Notes: generated by a model not told the origin, from the sequence alone. A DNA stretch of 64,000 nucleotides from Trebonia sp964581815 (GCA_964581815.1 CAZORE010000002.1:1-64000), one strand, 5' to 3'. Numbered from the stretch's first letter, positions 42,148-51,018 are shown. Translations and numbers: made by a program.

Positions 42148-43209
42148 ATGAGTACCGCCGAGATGCCCGTGATCTCCTGCGTGTTCGCGCCGTCGCTTGA
42201 CACCCCGGCGCACATCGAGCTGGCGGAGAGGCTCGGGTACCGGCGGGCGTGGTGCTACGACTCGCCCGCCCTGTGCGCCGACCCGTGGATGGTCCTGGCC
42301 CTCGCGGCCGCGCGCACGCGGACGATCGGCCTCGGGCCGGCCTCGCTGGTGCCAAGCCTGCGCCACCCGGTGGTCACCGCCGCGGCCCTGGCGACGCTGG
42401 CCGGGCTGGCGCCTGGCCGGGTGAGCACGGCCTTCGGCACCGGCCTGACCGGCCGCATGCTGCTCGGCGAGCGGCCGATGCGGTGGGCCGACGTGCAGGG
42501 CTACGTCGGATGCGTGCGGGCGCTGCTGCGCGGCGAGGAGGCGAGCTGGAACGGGAGCCTGGTTCGGCTGACGCAGCCGCCTGGCTTCACGGCCGGGCGG
42601 CCGGCCGACGTCGCCGTGCTCATCGCCGCGGACGGCCCTCGGGGCCGGGCGGTCGCCGCCGGGCTCGGTGACGGCGTGCTCACCAGCCGGTTGCCGCGCG
42701 AGCCGGCCGGCCGGGGCGGGCTGGGCGGGCAAGAACAGCCGCAGGTGCTGCTGACCTTCGGCACCGTTCTCGACGACGGTGAGGTCGCGGCCGGCCCGCG
42801 GGCGGTCGCCGCCGCGGGACCCGCCCTGGCCGCCGCCTACCACGCCATCTACGAGGCCAGGGGCGCCGACGGGGTGGACAAGCTGCCGGGCGGCCGCGAA
42901 TGGCGGGAAGCGGTCGAGGCGGTCGAGGCGCCCCGGCGCCACCTCGCGGTCCACGACGGTCACCTGATCACGCTCGGCGAGCACGACGAGGCGCTGCTCG
43001 CCCGGGCGGCGCCGCTGCTTGCCAAATGGACTATGACCGGGACCCCGGCCGATATCGGGGCCCGGCTGCGGGCGCTGACCGAGGCCGGGATCACCGAGGT
43101 CGCCTACCAGCCGATGGGCCCGGACATCCCCCGTGAGCTGGCCGCGTTCGCGGCGGCGGCCGGGATGGCCAACACGGGGCTGGCCAGCACGGAGACGGAG
43201 GACGCATGA
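42148..43209 (+). CDS. LLM-class (luciferase-like) oxidoreductase
   Basis: 353-residue protein of the luciferase-like TIM-barrel family. It has LAERLGYRRAWCYDSP, the GPASLVPSLRHP strand, RVSTAFGTGLTGRMLLG and GTPADIGARLRAL near the C-terminus. In actinomycetes most such proteins use F420. The start at ATG 42148 lacks a Shine-Dalgarno sequence. Its stop overlaps the next start by 4 bases (ATGA), so it forms a coupled pair with the EthD-like gene. Substrate unknown. Confidence 0.9.
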   Translation: MSTAEMPVISCVFAPSLDTPAHIELAERLGYRRAWCYDSPALCADPWMVLALAAARTRTIGLGPASLVPSLRHPVVTAAALATLAGLAPGRVSTAFGTGLTGRMLLGERPMRWADVQGYVGCVRALLRGEEASWNGSLVRLTQPPGFTAGRPADVAVLIAADGPRGRAVAAGLGDGVLTSRLPREPAGRGGLGGQEQPQVLLTFGTVLDDGEVAAGPRAVAAAGPALAAAYHAIYEARGADGVDKLPGGREWREAVEAVEAPRRHLAVHDGHLITLGEHDEALLARAAPLLAKWTMTGTPADIGARLRALTEAGITEVAYQPMGPDIPRELAAFAAAAGMANTGLASTETEDA

Positions 43210-43871
43210 CCACGCTGGTCAGGCTGGCGAAGCGAGCACCCAGCCGCGACATCGACGACTTCCGTAACCAGGCCGGCCGCGCCAGCGACTGGTCAGCCGC
43301 CGCCCGGTACGGGCTGCGCGGCGCGACCCAGGCGCTGACCCTGCCCGGCGCCTACCGGCACGGCGAGCCCGCCGTTGACGTGATCGATGAGCTGGTATTC
43401 GACGACGAGAGATGCGTCGCGCGCTGCCTGGCCGATCCCGACTTCCGCCGCGCCTGGGCGAGCCCGCTGCTCGACGCGGCCTCGGTCGCCTGCCTGGTCA
43501 CGGAGGAGCACGTGGCCAAGCCGGGACCGGTGCCCGCCTCGTTCGTGAAGAACTACGAGCTGGTGACCAAGCGGCCGGACATGGACCGGGCGGAGTTCGA
43601 CCGCTACTGGGCCCAGGTGCACGGGCCGCTGGCGGCGACGATCCCGACGATCAGGCGCTACGTGCAGGCCCACCTGTCGCCCGGCACCCGCGAGGCGGGC
43701 ACCGCGCCCTACGACGGCCTCGCCATCACCTGGTTCGACGACGTCGCGGCGATGCGGGCGGGCGCCGCCACCGAGGCCTACGCCAGAACCCGGGCCGACG
43801 AGGCGAACTTCCTCGTGGGCGAGCTCCCGTTCGTGATCACCACCTCGCGGTCCACCTTCCCGCTGTCCTGA
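43206..43871 (+). CDS. EthD-domain protein
   Basis: 221-residue protein. The second half holds an EthD-like ferredoxin-fold domain: KRPDMDRAEFDRYWAQVHG, then the His-containing segment to IRRYVQAHL. The first half looks like a degenerate copy of the same fold. EthD is needed for ether degradation by a P450 in Rhodococcus, by an unknown mechanism. Several EthD-like proteins are dehydratases or small oxidases. Translationally coupled to the luciferase-like gene. Confidence 0.83.
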   Translation: MTTLVRLAKRAPSRDIDDFRNQAGRASDWSAAARYGLRGATQALTLPGAYRHGEPAVDVIDELVFDDERCVARCLADPDFRRAWASPLLDAASVACLVTEEHVAKPGPVPASFVKNYELVTKRPDMDRAEFDRYWAQVHGPLAATIPTIRRYVQAHLSPGTREAGTAPYDGLAITWFDDVAAMRAGAATEAYARTRADEANFLVGELPFVITTSRSTFPLS

Positions 43872-43982
43872 GGTTGCTGGCGCTCCGCAAGCACCTGCCT
43901 CCGTTCGGTGACAGTCCACTGCCAAATTCAGCAGGCTCCCAGGTGGGGGTGGCGCGGCGCCGCGCGCGACTGTTAGCTTTGT

Positions 43983-43996
43983 TCCGACCGGACAGT
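43983..43996. promoter_or_regulatory. TetR-type operator (site 3) before the cyclase gene
   Basis: TCCGACCGGACAGT, 24 bases before the GTG start of the cyclase-family gene. Confidence 0.5.
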
Positions 43997-44019
43997 ACAA
44001 AGTGGTAAGGAGGTCACCA

Positions 44020-45069
44020 GTGGCGAAGCGGTGGGCACGACGGCCGGAAGGCTCGACCTGGGGGGACTGGGGCGAGGACGACGAACTAGGCCGGATCAAC
44101 CTCATCACGTCCGAGAAGGTGCTCGAAGGCGTCCGGGAGGTGCAGGCCGGCAAGAGCTTCTGCCTGAGCCTGCCGCTCGACCTTCCCGGCGGCTCCTCGC
44201 TGAACCAGCGCCGGTACCCGCCGATCATCCGGCCGACCGAGGACCTGGCGCACAAGCCGGACACCTTCTACAACGTGGTCGCCAAGGACTCGATCTCCCC
44301 CGAGTACATCGACGTCTGGTCCGATGACCTGGTGACCCTGTGGATGCAGTACTCGACCCAGTGGGACGCGCTTGTGCACCAGGGCGCGCTGTTTGACGCC
44401 GACGGCGACGGGGTCGACGAGCCGCTGTACTACAACGGCTTCAAGCCGCACGTGGACATCATCGGGCCGCGCGACGACGCCAAGGGCGACGGCAGCGGCA
44501 GCACCGCGTTCGCCCGCCACCTCGGGCTCGAGCACATGGCGGCGCACGGCGTGCAGGGCCGCGCGGTGCTCATCGACGTGGCGCACCACCTGAACAACAC
44601 CGAGGACTGGGTCGCGGTCCCGATGAAGACCATCCGGGAGATCATGGCGGCCGACAAGGTCGAGGTCCGGCCCGGCGACATGGTCATCATCCACACCGGG
44701 TTCGCCAACAAGATCCTCGAATGGGACTACCAGCCCGACGCGTCACGCATCCAGGCCATGTACCCGTACCTCGACGGCGAGGACCCCGAGGTGCTCGAGT
44801 GGATCGCCGGCTCCCAGATGTCGGCCCTGATCGCGGACAACTACGCGGTCGAAGGCTGGCCGGTGCCGAGCCCCGAGCCGCACACGCTGATCCCAGTGCA
44901 CAACCTCTGCCTGTTCAAGCTGGGCATCCCGCTCGGGGAGATGTGGTACACCCAGGAGTTGGCCACCTGGCTGCGAGCCAACGGCCGCAGCAGCTTCCTG
45001 CTGACCGCGCCGCCCCTGCGGCTGCCCGGCACCGCGGGCGGCCCGCTGAACCCGATCGCCACGGTCTGA
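44020..45069 (+). CDS. Cyclase-family (kynurenine formamidase-like) hydrolase
   Basis: 349-residue metal-dependent hydrolase of the cyclase family. It has TQWDALVHQG (the H-x-x-x-D/H metal motif in this region is modified to D-x-L-x-H), RAVLIDVAHHLN, GDMVIIHTGF and LIPVHNLCLFKLGIPLGEMW. The family hydrolyses cyclic amides, esters or formyl groups. AAGGAGG stands 6-7 bases before the GTG at 44020, which fixes the start. It carries its own TetR-type operator. Confidence 0.88.
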   Translation: MAKRWARRPEGSTWGDWGEDDELGRINLITSEKVLEGVREVQAGKSFCLSLPLDLPGGSSLNQRRYPPIIRPTEDLAHKPDTFYNVVAKDSISPEYIDVWSDDLVTLWMQYSTQWDALVHQGALFDADGDGVDEPLYYNGFKPHVDIIGPRDDAKGDGSGSTAFARHLGLEHMAAHGVQGRAVLIDVAHHLNNTEDWVAVPMKTIREIMAADKVEVRPGDMVIIHTGFANKILEWDYQPDASRIQAMYPYLDGEDPEVLEWIAGSQMSALIADNYAVEGWPVPSPEPHTLIPVHNLCLFKLGIPLGEMWYTQELATWLRANGRSSFLLTAPPLRLPGTAGGPLNPIATV

Positions 45070-45114
45070 CCCCCGCCCGCGCCGCACTCCTTGGCCGCGC
45101 CGCGCTCCTTAGGT

Positions 45115-45166
45115 GCATGGAAGTGCCGTAGGTGTCGCTATAGCAGCACCAACGGCACTTCCATGC
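45115..45166. repeat. 52-bp hairpin repeat with 15-bp perfect arms
   Basis: Arms GCATGGAAGTGCCGT and its perfect complement around a 22-base centre that contains GCTATAGC. It has the length of the palindromic repeats at 10685 and 33142 but little shared sequence beyond ATGG and GTG. It lies after the cyclase gene and before marR; terminator or REP-like element. Confidence 0.65.
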
Positions 45167-45242
45167 CGCTGCCGCGGGCAAGTTCGCGGCAGCGGGGCCG
45201 GCGGGGGAGTCGCTGTACAGTGATCTCGTATCCGATAGTCAG

Positions 45243-45256
45243 CTTTCCATGGAAAG
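45243..45256. promoter_or_regulatory. CTTTCC-AT-GGAAAG palindrome at the marR start
   Basis: Perfect 14-bp palindrome ending 7 bases before the preferred GTG start of marR. MarR proteins usually repress themselves through such sites. The right arm also supplies the GGAAAGG ribosome site. Confidence 0.55.
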
Positions 45257-45263
45257 GCCCGGC

Positions 45264-45818
45264 GTGGCTCAGAACGTCGAGCGGGACCCGATCCTCGAGG
45301 CATACCACCTCTGGAACGACAACGGCTGGGAGGATTGCGCCGCCGGCTGCACCGCTGTGACCTCGCTGATGCGCGTGCACCAGATGATGACCAGGCGGGC
45401 CGACCAGGTCCTGGCGCCGCTCGACCTCACCTTCGCCCGCTACGAGCTGCTGGTCCGGCTGTACTTCCGCGAGGGGTCGCTGCCGCTCACTCACCTCGGC
45501 AAGGCGCTGCAGATCCACCAGACCAGCATCACCAGCCTGGTGGACCGGCTGGAGAAGCAGGGACTGATCAAGCGCACGCCGCACCCCACCGACCGGCGCA
45601 GCACCATCGCCGAGATGACGCCGGCCGGGCGGGTACTGACCGGCAAGGCGATCAACCTGCTGAACTCGGAGTTCTTCCGCGACCTCGGCCTTACCGACCG
45701 CGAGGCGCACCTGCTTATCGGGCTGCTGATGAAGGTGCGCCGTTCCTGGGACGACATCGAGAACCCCGAAGGCTGGGAGCCGTTCGAGGCCGGCCTAGAC
45801 TCCGTTGCCGGTGGGTGA
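45264..45818 (+). CDS. MarR-family transcriptional regulator
   Basis: 184-residue MarR protein. The winged helix has LTHLGKALQIHQTSITSLVD followed by RLEKQGLIKRTPHPTDRRS. I prefer the GTG at 45264, with GGAAAGG 6 bases upstream, over the ATG at 45249 that has no ribosome site. Targets are unknown; the palindrome at its start suggests autoregulation. It converges on a tnpB gene with only 10 bases between the stop codons. Confidence 0.9.
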   Translation: MAQNVERDPILEAYHLWNDNGWEDCAAGCTAVTSLMRVHQMMTRRADQVLAPLDLTFARYELLVRLYFREGSLPLTHLGKALQIHQTSITSLVDRLEKQGLIKRTPHPTDRRSTIAEMTPAGRVLTGKAINLLNSEFFRDLGLTDREAHLLIGLLMKVRRSWDDIENPEGWEPFEAGLDSVAGG

Positions 45819-45841
45819 GCGGTGTTGCTCATCCAGCCGGC
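45807..45841. terminator. Hairpin between convergent marR and tnpB
   Basis: GCCGG ... CCGGC outer and GGGTGAGC ... GCTCATCC inner stems around GGTGTT. It overlaps both stop codons. It may be a bidirectional terminator or the right-end hairpin of the tnpB element. Confidence 0.5.
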
Positions 45842-47205
45842 ACCCCGTCTCGGGGTTGTTCGGCAGCCGTGCGGCTACCTCTCTTCCGCGCTTCATCGCC
45901 GCCGGCCGGGCGGGGCCCGGTCTTACGGCCGGCTCGGCGCTTGACGGCGGCCCCGACTGGGCCGACGGCGCTATCGCCCGCGGGGGGCGGCTCGTAGCGC
46001 GCGAGGTTGACCGCGGCGTTGTCGTCGCGCTGGTGCCTGGCCCCGCACTGCCCGCAGGTCCAGTGCCCGGACCACCCGATGTCCTGCACGTGCCCGCAGA
46101 CGTGGCAGGTCCTCGACGACGGGAAGAACCGGTCGGCGATGACTAGGCGAGACCCGTACCAGGCGGTTTTGTAGGCCAGCTGGCGGCGGGTCTCGCCGAG
46201 GGCGGAGTCGGCCAGGCCGCGCCGGCGGGCACGGGCGCCCGGGAGGCCCTTCTGCGCCAGCATCCCGGCCGCGTCCAGTCCCTCGACCACGATCTCGCCG
46301 TGGGTCTTGGCGAGCCTCGTGGTCAGGTTATGGACGTGATGGCCGCGGATGCCGGCCACCCGGCGCTGCAGCCGGGTGATGTTCTGCTGCACCTGGGCGT
46401 AGCGGCGCGAGCCCGGGGTCCGGCGCGACCGCTCGCGGCACAGGCGCCGCAGCTCCTTGAGGGCGGCCTCCAGCGGACGGGGGTTCGCCACCCGCTCCAG
46501 GACCGTCCCGTCAGCGGCGGCGACGGTGGCCAGCACCCGCACCCCGACATCGACTCCCACCCGGGAGCCCGGGCTGGCCACACCCGGCTGCTGGGGACGC
46601 TGGACCAGGACCCGGAACGCCGCGATCAGCCGGGTGCCCTGCCGCGACACTGTGACCGCCAGGACCCGCGCCCGGCCCTTGGCCAGCAGCCGCTGCAGCC
46701 GCCGGGTGTTCTCATGGGCCCGCACGGTGCCGACCCGGGGGATGGTGACGTGCCGGCGGTCCGGCTCGACCCGGATCGCGCCGGTGGTGAAGGTGACCCG
46801 GTCCCGGTCCCGTCCCTTCTTGGCGAACCTAGGGAACCCGGCCCGCCTGCCCCGGCGTTTCCCAGCGCGGGAGGCCTGCCAGTTCCAGTAGCCATCCACC
46901 GCGGCCTTGATGCCGTCGGCGAACGCCTCCTTGCTGATCTCCGGCCACCACGGCTCACCGGTCTCCCGGTTGGTGCACTGGGTGTCCTTGGCCTGGTTCC
47001 ACCGCTTGCGCATGGAGGCCAGGGACGGTTTCTCCGTTTCTTGGCCGGTCTCCCGGTACCGGTCGAGGTCGTCCTTCAGGGTCCGCACGGCCCAGTTCCG
47101 GGCGTACCTGCGGCCGCCGAACTGACGGCGCAGGCAGGCAGCCTGCCCCGGGGTGCAGTCCAGCGCGAACGTGAACGCCTGCACCGTCCACCCGTCCGGG
47201 ACCAT
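45829..47205 (-). CDS. tnpB: TnpB-like RNA-guided nuclease (second copy)
   Basis: 458-residue TnpB of a different branch from the one at 23855. Catalytic residues D219 (GVDVGVRV), E308 (VVEGLDAAGM) and D394 (HQRDDNAAVNL) are intact. Zinc finger Cys at 367, 370, 384 and 387. About 55 Arg/Gly/Pro-rich residues follow the last catalytic motif. I start at the ATG at 47205, where TnpB homology begins; the frame stays open to 47334. No tnpA is near. No clear end hairpins like those of the first element are seen, except the shared hairpin at the 3' end. Confidence 0.88.
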   Translation of the reverse strand: MVPDGWTVQAFTFALDCTPGQAACLRRQFGGRRYARNWAVRTLKDDLDRYRETGQETEKPSLASMRKRWNQAKDTQCTNRETGEPWWPEISKEAFADGIKAAVDGYWNWQASRAGKRRGRRAGFPRFAKKGRDRDRVTFTTGAIRVEPDRRHVTIPRVGTVRAHENTRRLQRLLAKGRARVLAVTVSRQGTRLIAAFRVLVQRPQQPGVASPGSRVGVDVGVRVLATVAAADGTVLERVANPRPLEAALKELRRLCRERSRRTPGSRRYAQVQQNITRLQRRVAGIRGHHVHNLTTRLAKTHGEIVVEGLDAAGMLAQKGLPGARARRRGLADSALGETRRQLAYKTAWYGSRLVIADRFFPSSRTCHVCGHVQDIGWSGHWTCGQCGARHQRDDNAAVNLARYEPPPAGDSAVGPVGAAVKRRAGRKTGPRPAGGDEARKRGSRTAAEQPRDGVPAG

Positions 47206-47502
47206 GAACCTAGCCACCAGCGCCCCCGGACACGGCACCGCCTGGCCTCGCGCGCCCGGCTGGCATCCGAACGCGGGCACCGCACCTGCACCCGGCCACA
47301 CCCATGCCGCCATCATTCCGCGCGGGCACGACATTCCACCGCCGCAAAGGCCAGCCCGCCAGCCCGGACAAAGAGCACTTCCCGTGCTCCACGGTGGCGT
47401 CGCACCCCGTGACCAGTATGAGGCGGCACCGCCTACTACTGATCACTGTTGCGGCAGCAGTTCGGACCCCATCGACCGCGAGGCGAGCATCCGGTAACTT
47501 AT
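47206..47502. other. Region between tnpB and SDR without recognised gene
   Basis: About 300 bases. It should contain the left end and promoter of the second tnpB element and the promoter of the next SDR gene. Short inverted repeats such as GGCGG-CA-CCGCC near 47421 are present, but I can assign no boundary. Confidence 0.4.
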
Positions 47503-47516
47503 ACTGACCGATCGGT
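47503..47516. promoter_or_regulatory. TetR-type operator (site 4) before the SDR gene
   Basis: ACTGACCGATCGGT, with GACCGATCGGTC as a perfect palindrome, 25 bases before the GTG start. Confidence 0.58.
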
Positions 47517-47540
47517 CAAATCTTAGTCTGGAGGTCGTCA

Positions 47541-48293
47541 GTGGCACTGTCAACATCGAGGCGGGTCATCGTGATTCTCGGGGCCGGCGGGACGCTCGGC
47601 ACCGCCCTGACCCGGCAACTGGCGTCCGAGCCGGACACCGACCTGGTGCTCAGCGACCTGAGCGAGGACGCGCTGCGGCAGGCGCAAGACGACCCCGCCG
47701 GGTGCGCCGGGGAAGTGGCGTCCGTGCAGGCGGACATCAGCGACTTCGCCGCGGTCGAGAATGTCGTCAAGCACGCGACCGACCGCTTCGGCCGCCTCGA
47801 CGTGCTGATCAGCAACGCCGGGGTGCTCGCGCCCAACGGCCGGATCCACAACCTCACCACCGCGGACTGGGAGCGGTCCTACCGCATCAACGTGCTCGGC
47901 CCGGTCAACGGCATCCGGGCGGCCGTCCCGGTGATGCGGGCCCAGCGGTCCGGGTCGATCATCCTCACCGCCTCGGTGGCCGGGATGACGGCGTGGAGCC
48001 ACTCCTCGCCCTACTGCGTCACCAAGGCCGGGGTCATCCAGCTGGCCAAGGTGGCCGCGGTGGAGTACGCCCGCGACGGAATCCGCGTCAACTGCGTGTG
48101 CCCGGGCACTTTCCTGTCCGGGATGCACGCCGACCTGCCCGCCGCGGCGGTCGACGCCATCGCGGCCAAGCACCCGCTCGGCCTCGGCACAGCCGGCGAC
48201 CTGGTCGGCGCCTATTCCTACCTGGCCAGTGACGCCTCGCGGTGGACCACCGGGTCGGCGATCGTGGTCGACGGCGGGTACGCCGCCCCCTAA
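47541..48293 (+). CDS. SDR family oxidoreductase
   Basis: 250-residue classical SDR with a slightly unusual cofactor motif (GAGGTLGTAL). SNAG replaces NNAG. The catalytic Ser lies in ILTASVAG, and YCVTK follows. C-terminus VDGGYAAP. GGAGG stands 6 bases before the GTG. It carries a TetR-type operator and so likely belongs with the Baeyer-Villiger/P450 regulon. Confidence 0.91.
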   Translation: MALSTSRRVIVILGAGGTLGTALTRQLASEPDTDLVLSDLSEDALRQAQDDPAGCAGEVASVQADISDFAAVENVVKHATDRFGRLDVLISNAGVLAPNGRIHNLTTADWERSYRINVLGPVNGIRAAVPVMRAQRSGSIILTASVAGMTAWSHSSPYCVTKAGVIQLAKVAAVEYARDGIRVNCVCPGTFLSGMHADLPAAAVDAIAAKHPLGLGTAGDLVGAYSYLASDASRWTTGSAIVVDGGYAAP

Positions 48294-48324
48294 CGAGCCC
48301 GCTCCGCCAGCGGAACGCCAGAAC

Positions 48325-48360
48325 CGGCCGCCGCCCACCGCAGAGACGGGCCGGCGGCCG
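48325..48360. terminator. Hairpin between convergent SDR genes
   Basis: Nine-base perfect arms CGGCCGCCG and CGGCGGCCG with an 18-base loop, in the 83-bp gap between the stops of the two SDR genes. Probably a bidirectional terminator. Confidence 0.55.
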
Positions 48361-48376
48361 TCACCATGAGCGCGCG

Positions 48377-49120
48377 CTACTCCGCGACGTAGCCGCCGTC
48401 GACCGGGAGCGCCACTCCGGTCATGTACGAGGAGTCGTCGCTGGCCAGGAACACGGCAGCGGTGGCGATCTCGCGCGGGGTACCGTAGCGGGCCATCGGG
48501 ACGGGCATGGTCCTGGTCGGCACCGGCGCCGAGTTGTCCGCCGGCGCGCCTCCCCGCCCGGTGTAGATCATCCCGGGGCAGATGCAGTTCACCCGGATGT
48601 TGTCGGCGGCGAAGTCGAGCGCCGCCCCCATGGTCAGCGAGACCACCCCGCCCTTGGTGCCGCCGTAGGCGGCGATGCCCTTGCGGCCGACCAGTCCGGT
48701 GGCCGACGCGGTGTTGATGATCGAACCGCCGCCCGCGGCCCGCAGGGCCGGAATCGCGTACTTGATGCCGAGGAACACCCCGCGCAGGTTCACCGCCACC
48801 AGACGGTCGAACAGGTCGTCGTCGGTCTCGTCGAGCGGGTGGTGCGGCGCGTTGAACCCGGCGTTGTTGAACACCACGTCAAGGCGGCCGAATGTCTCCG
48901 TCGCCGCGGCGAACATCGCCTGCACGTCAGCAGCCTGCGAGACGTCGGCGTGCACCGCGATCGCGGCCTTGCCGATCTCATCCGCCGCGGACTCCTCATG
49001 CCCGCTGAAGTCGGCGCAGACGACCTTGGCGCCTTCCTCCGCGAACAGCAGCGCCGAGGCCCGGCCCATGCCCGACCCCGCGCCGGTGACGACGGCGACC
49101 TTGCCCTCAAGCTTTCCCAT
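48377..49120 (-). CDS. SDR family oxidoreductase
   Basis: 247-residue SDR. It has TGAGSGMG, NNAGFNAP, a Ser in IINTASATG, and YGGTK (catalytic Tyr and Lys) followed by GGVVSLT. C-terminus VDGGYVAE. It is divergent from the carboxymuconolactone-decarboxylase-like gene and shares with it a region carrying a TetR-type site. Substrate unknown. Confidence 0.92.
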   Translation of the reverse strand: MGKLEGKVAVVTGAGSGMGRASALLFAEEGAKVVCADFSGHEESAADEIGKAAIAVHADVSQAADVQAMFAAATETFGRLDVVFNNAGFNAPHHPLDETDDDLFDRLVAVNLRGVFLGIKYAIPALRAAGGGSIINTASATGLVGRKGIAAYGGTKGGVVSLTMGAALDFAADNIRVNCICPGMIYTGRGGAPADNSAPVPTRTMPVPMARYGTPREIATAAVFLASDDSSYMTGVALPVDGGYVAE

Positions 49121-49198
49121 GACCCTCCGTATCCTGGTTAGCGTTCAAATCGCACTCACACCTTGACTCGATCGTTAGCCGCGGTCAATACTTTTTGT

Positions 49199-49212
49199 GC
49201 CAACCGGTCAGT
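49199..49212. promoter_or_regulatory. TetR-type operator (site 5), divergent SDR / CMD genes
   Basis: GCCAACCGGTCAGT, 41 bases before the TTG start of the CMD-like gene and 78 bases from the SDR start. It could control both. Confidence 0.55.
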
Positions 49213-49252
49213 AAAAATTTACCCTGGCCGCCGCCGCGAGGAAGGGACGCCA

Positions 49253-49864
49253 TTGAGCGAGCCACGGATTCCGCCGAGGCCGACCGCTGACTGGGACGCG
49301 GAGGCGGACGCCGCGGCAGCGAGCCTGCGGCATCCGCGAAGCACCCGCAAGCCGGGGGAGCCGATGAAGGAGCGCCCGGCCTCCCACATCATGGGCATCT
49401 TCGCCTGGCATCCGGACCTGGCCAGCGCGTTCTACGCATTCAACAACCACGTGTTCCGCGGCACCCTGTCCGAGCGTGACCGGGAGCTGGCGACGATACG
49501 GATTACCTGGCTGCGGCGCGCCGAGTACGAATGGGTCCAGCACGTCCGCATGGCCAGGAGAATCGGCCTGCCGGAGGAGGAAATCGACGCGATCATGGCG
49601 GGCCCCGACTCTGCGGTGTGGGGACCGCGTGACGCGGCCCTGCTCCGGGCGGTGGACGAGATCGCGGCCGACCGCTACGTCAGCGACGAGACCTGGAAGC
49701 AGCTGTCCGAGCACCTCGACCGCAAGCAGCTGATGGACCTGGTGTTCACCGCCGGGTGCTACGACCTGCTGGCGATGGCCTTCAGGACCTTCGGCCTTGA
49801 GCTCGATCCCGGCATGACCGGATTCCCGCCCGAGGACAATGGCGAGCCGCCCGGGCGACACTAG
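49253..49864 (+). CDS. Carboxymuconolactone decarboxylase-family protein
   Basis: 203-residue CMD/AhpD-fold protein. The motif EWVQHVRMARRIG carries the Glu and His of the decarboxylase-type site; the AhpD CxxC is absent. ITWLRRAEYEW and FTAGCYDLLAM are typical. The likely start is the TTG at 49253, after GAAGGGA; an upstream in-frame ATG at 49163 would begin before the TetR-type operator and is unlikely. The 3' end overlaps the epoxide hydrolase stop by 4 bases (convergent). Confidence 0.87.
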   Translation: MSEPRIPPRPTADWDAEADAAAASLRHPRSTRKPGEPMKERPASHIMGIFAWHPDLASAFYAFNNHVFRGTLSERDRELATIRITWLRRAEYEWVQHVRMARRIGLPEEEIDAIMAGPDSAVWGPRDAALLRAVDEIAADRYVSDETWKQLSEHLDRKQLMDLVFTAGCYDLLAMAFRTFGLELDPGMTGFPPEDNGEPPGRH

Positions 49865-50973
49865 CGCAGCTGCCGGAAGAAGGCCCGCACGTCCGTCGCG
49901 AAGAGGCCGGGCACTTCCATCGCCGGGAAGTGCCCGCCGCTCGGGAGTTCGGTCCAGTGCACGACATTGAAATAGCGCTCGGCGTGCGGCCGCAGTGACC
50001 TGACCAGTTCGCCGGGGTAGTTGGCCACCCCGGTCGGCACGGTGACCCGCCGCTGGGGCACCATCGTCTCCGGGGCCTGGCGGCGCTCCCAGTACAGCCG
50101 GGCCGACGACGCGCCGGTGCGGTTCACCCAGTAGGCCATCACGTTGGTCAGCAACTGGTCCTCGGTGAGGGTGAGCCGGCCGCCGGGGGGAACGGTCCAC
50201 TCGTGAAACTTCTCGATGAGCCAGGCCGCGAGCCCGGCCGGGGAGTCATCAAGCAGGTAGCCGATGGTCTGCGGCCGCGTCCCCTGGATCGCCTCGTAGC
50301 CGCCGCCCGCCGCGCCCGCCCGCCGCGCCCACGCGGTCGGCGGCGCGGCGGCCTCGCCGGCGGGCGGCGGCACGTTCATCAGGTTGACGTGCAGGCCGAT
50401 GACGTGCGCGGGGCGCAGCTCGGCCATGTGGTAGGAGACGATCGCGCCCCAGTCCCCGCCCTGGACGCCGTAGCGCTGGTACCCGAGCCGGTCGGCGAGC
50501 TGGCCGAAGGCGGCGGCGATCCGCCGCGGGTTCCAGCCGGTCTCCGTCGTCGGTCCGGAGAACCCGTAGCCGGGCAGGGACGGCACCACCAGGTGAAACG
50601 CGTCGGCGGGGTCATCCGGGTCGGTAAGCGGGTCGATCACGTCGAGGAACTCGACGACAGAGCCGGGCCAGCCGTGGGTCAGGAACAACGGGATCGCGCC
50701 GTCATGGCGCGACCGGACGTGCAGGAAGTGAATCCGCTGGCCGTCGACCGTGGTGATGAACTGCTGGTAGCGGTTCAGCCGGGCTTCGTGGACCCGCCAG
50801 TCGTAGCGGTCCAGCCAGTAGCGGACGATCTCGCGGAGGTAGTCAAGGGGCAGGCCCTGCTGCCAGCCGATGCCCGCGACCTCGTTGGGAAACCGCGTCC
50901 GCCGCAGCCGTTCGGCCAGGTCGGTGAGGACGTCCGCGGGGACGTCGACAAGGAAGGGCTCGAGCACCGCCAT
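49861..50973 (-). CDS. Epoxide hydrolase
   Basis: 370-residue alpha/beta hydrolase of the microsomal-type epoxide hydrolase family. It has an N-terminal EHN-like segment (LRRTRFPNEVAGIGWQQG), oxyanion HGWPGS, the nucleophilic Asp in GVQGGDWGAIV and a late GGHFPAMEVP with the catalytic His. It opens an epoxide, or hydrolyses a lactone-like substrate. It is divergent from the Baeyer-Villiger operon. Confidence 0.92.
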   Translation of the reverse strand: MAVLEPFLVDVPADVLTDLAERLRRTRFPNEVAGIGWQQGLPLDYLREIVRYWLDRYDWRVHEARLNRYQQFITTVDGQRIHFLHVRSRHDGAIPLFLTHGWPGSVVEFLDVIDPLTDPDDPADAFHLVVPSLPGYGFSGPTTETGWNPRRIAAAFGQLADRLGYQRYGVQGGDWGAIVSYHMAELRPAHVIGLHVNLMNVPPPAGEAAAPPTAWARRAGAAGGGYEAIQGTRPQTIGYLLDDSPAGLAAWLIEKFHEWTVPPGGRLTLTEDQLLTNVMAYWVNRTGASSARLYWERRQAPETMVPQRRVTVPTGVANYPGELVRSLRPHAERYFNVVHWTELPSGGHFPAMEVPGLFATDVRAFFRQLR

Positions 50974-50997
50974 CCCGGGATGGTACCGCCCTTGCCA

Positions 50998-51018
50998 TAT
51001 AATTGGTATATAATTATA
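50998..51018. promoter_or_regulatory. TATAATT ... AATTATA palindrome
   Basis: Seven-base perfect arms around GGTATAT, 24 bases upstream of the epoxide hydrolase start. AT-rich promoter or operator in the divergent region shared with the monooxygenase gene. Confidence 0.48.

Noticed and set aside
45829..47334. 501-residue start for the second tnpB
   Set aside because: The first 43 residues are Pro/Gly/Cys-rich and unlike TnpB; homology begins at the ATG at 47205.
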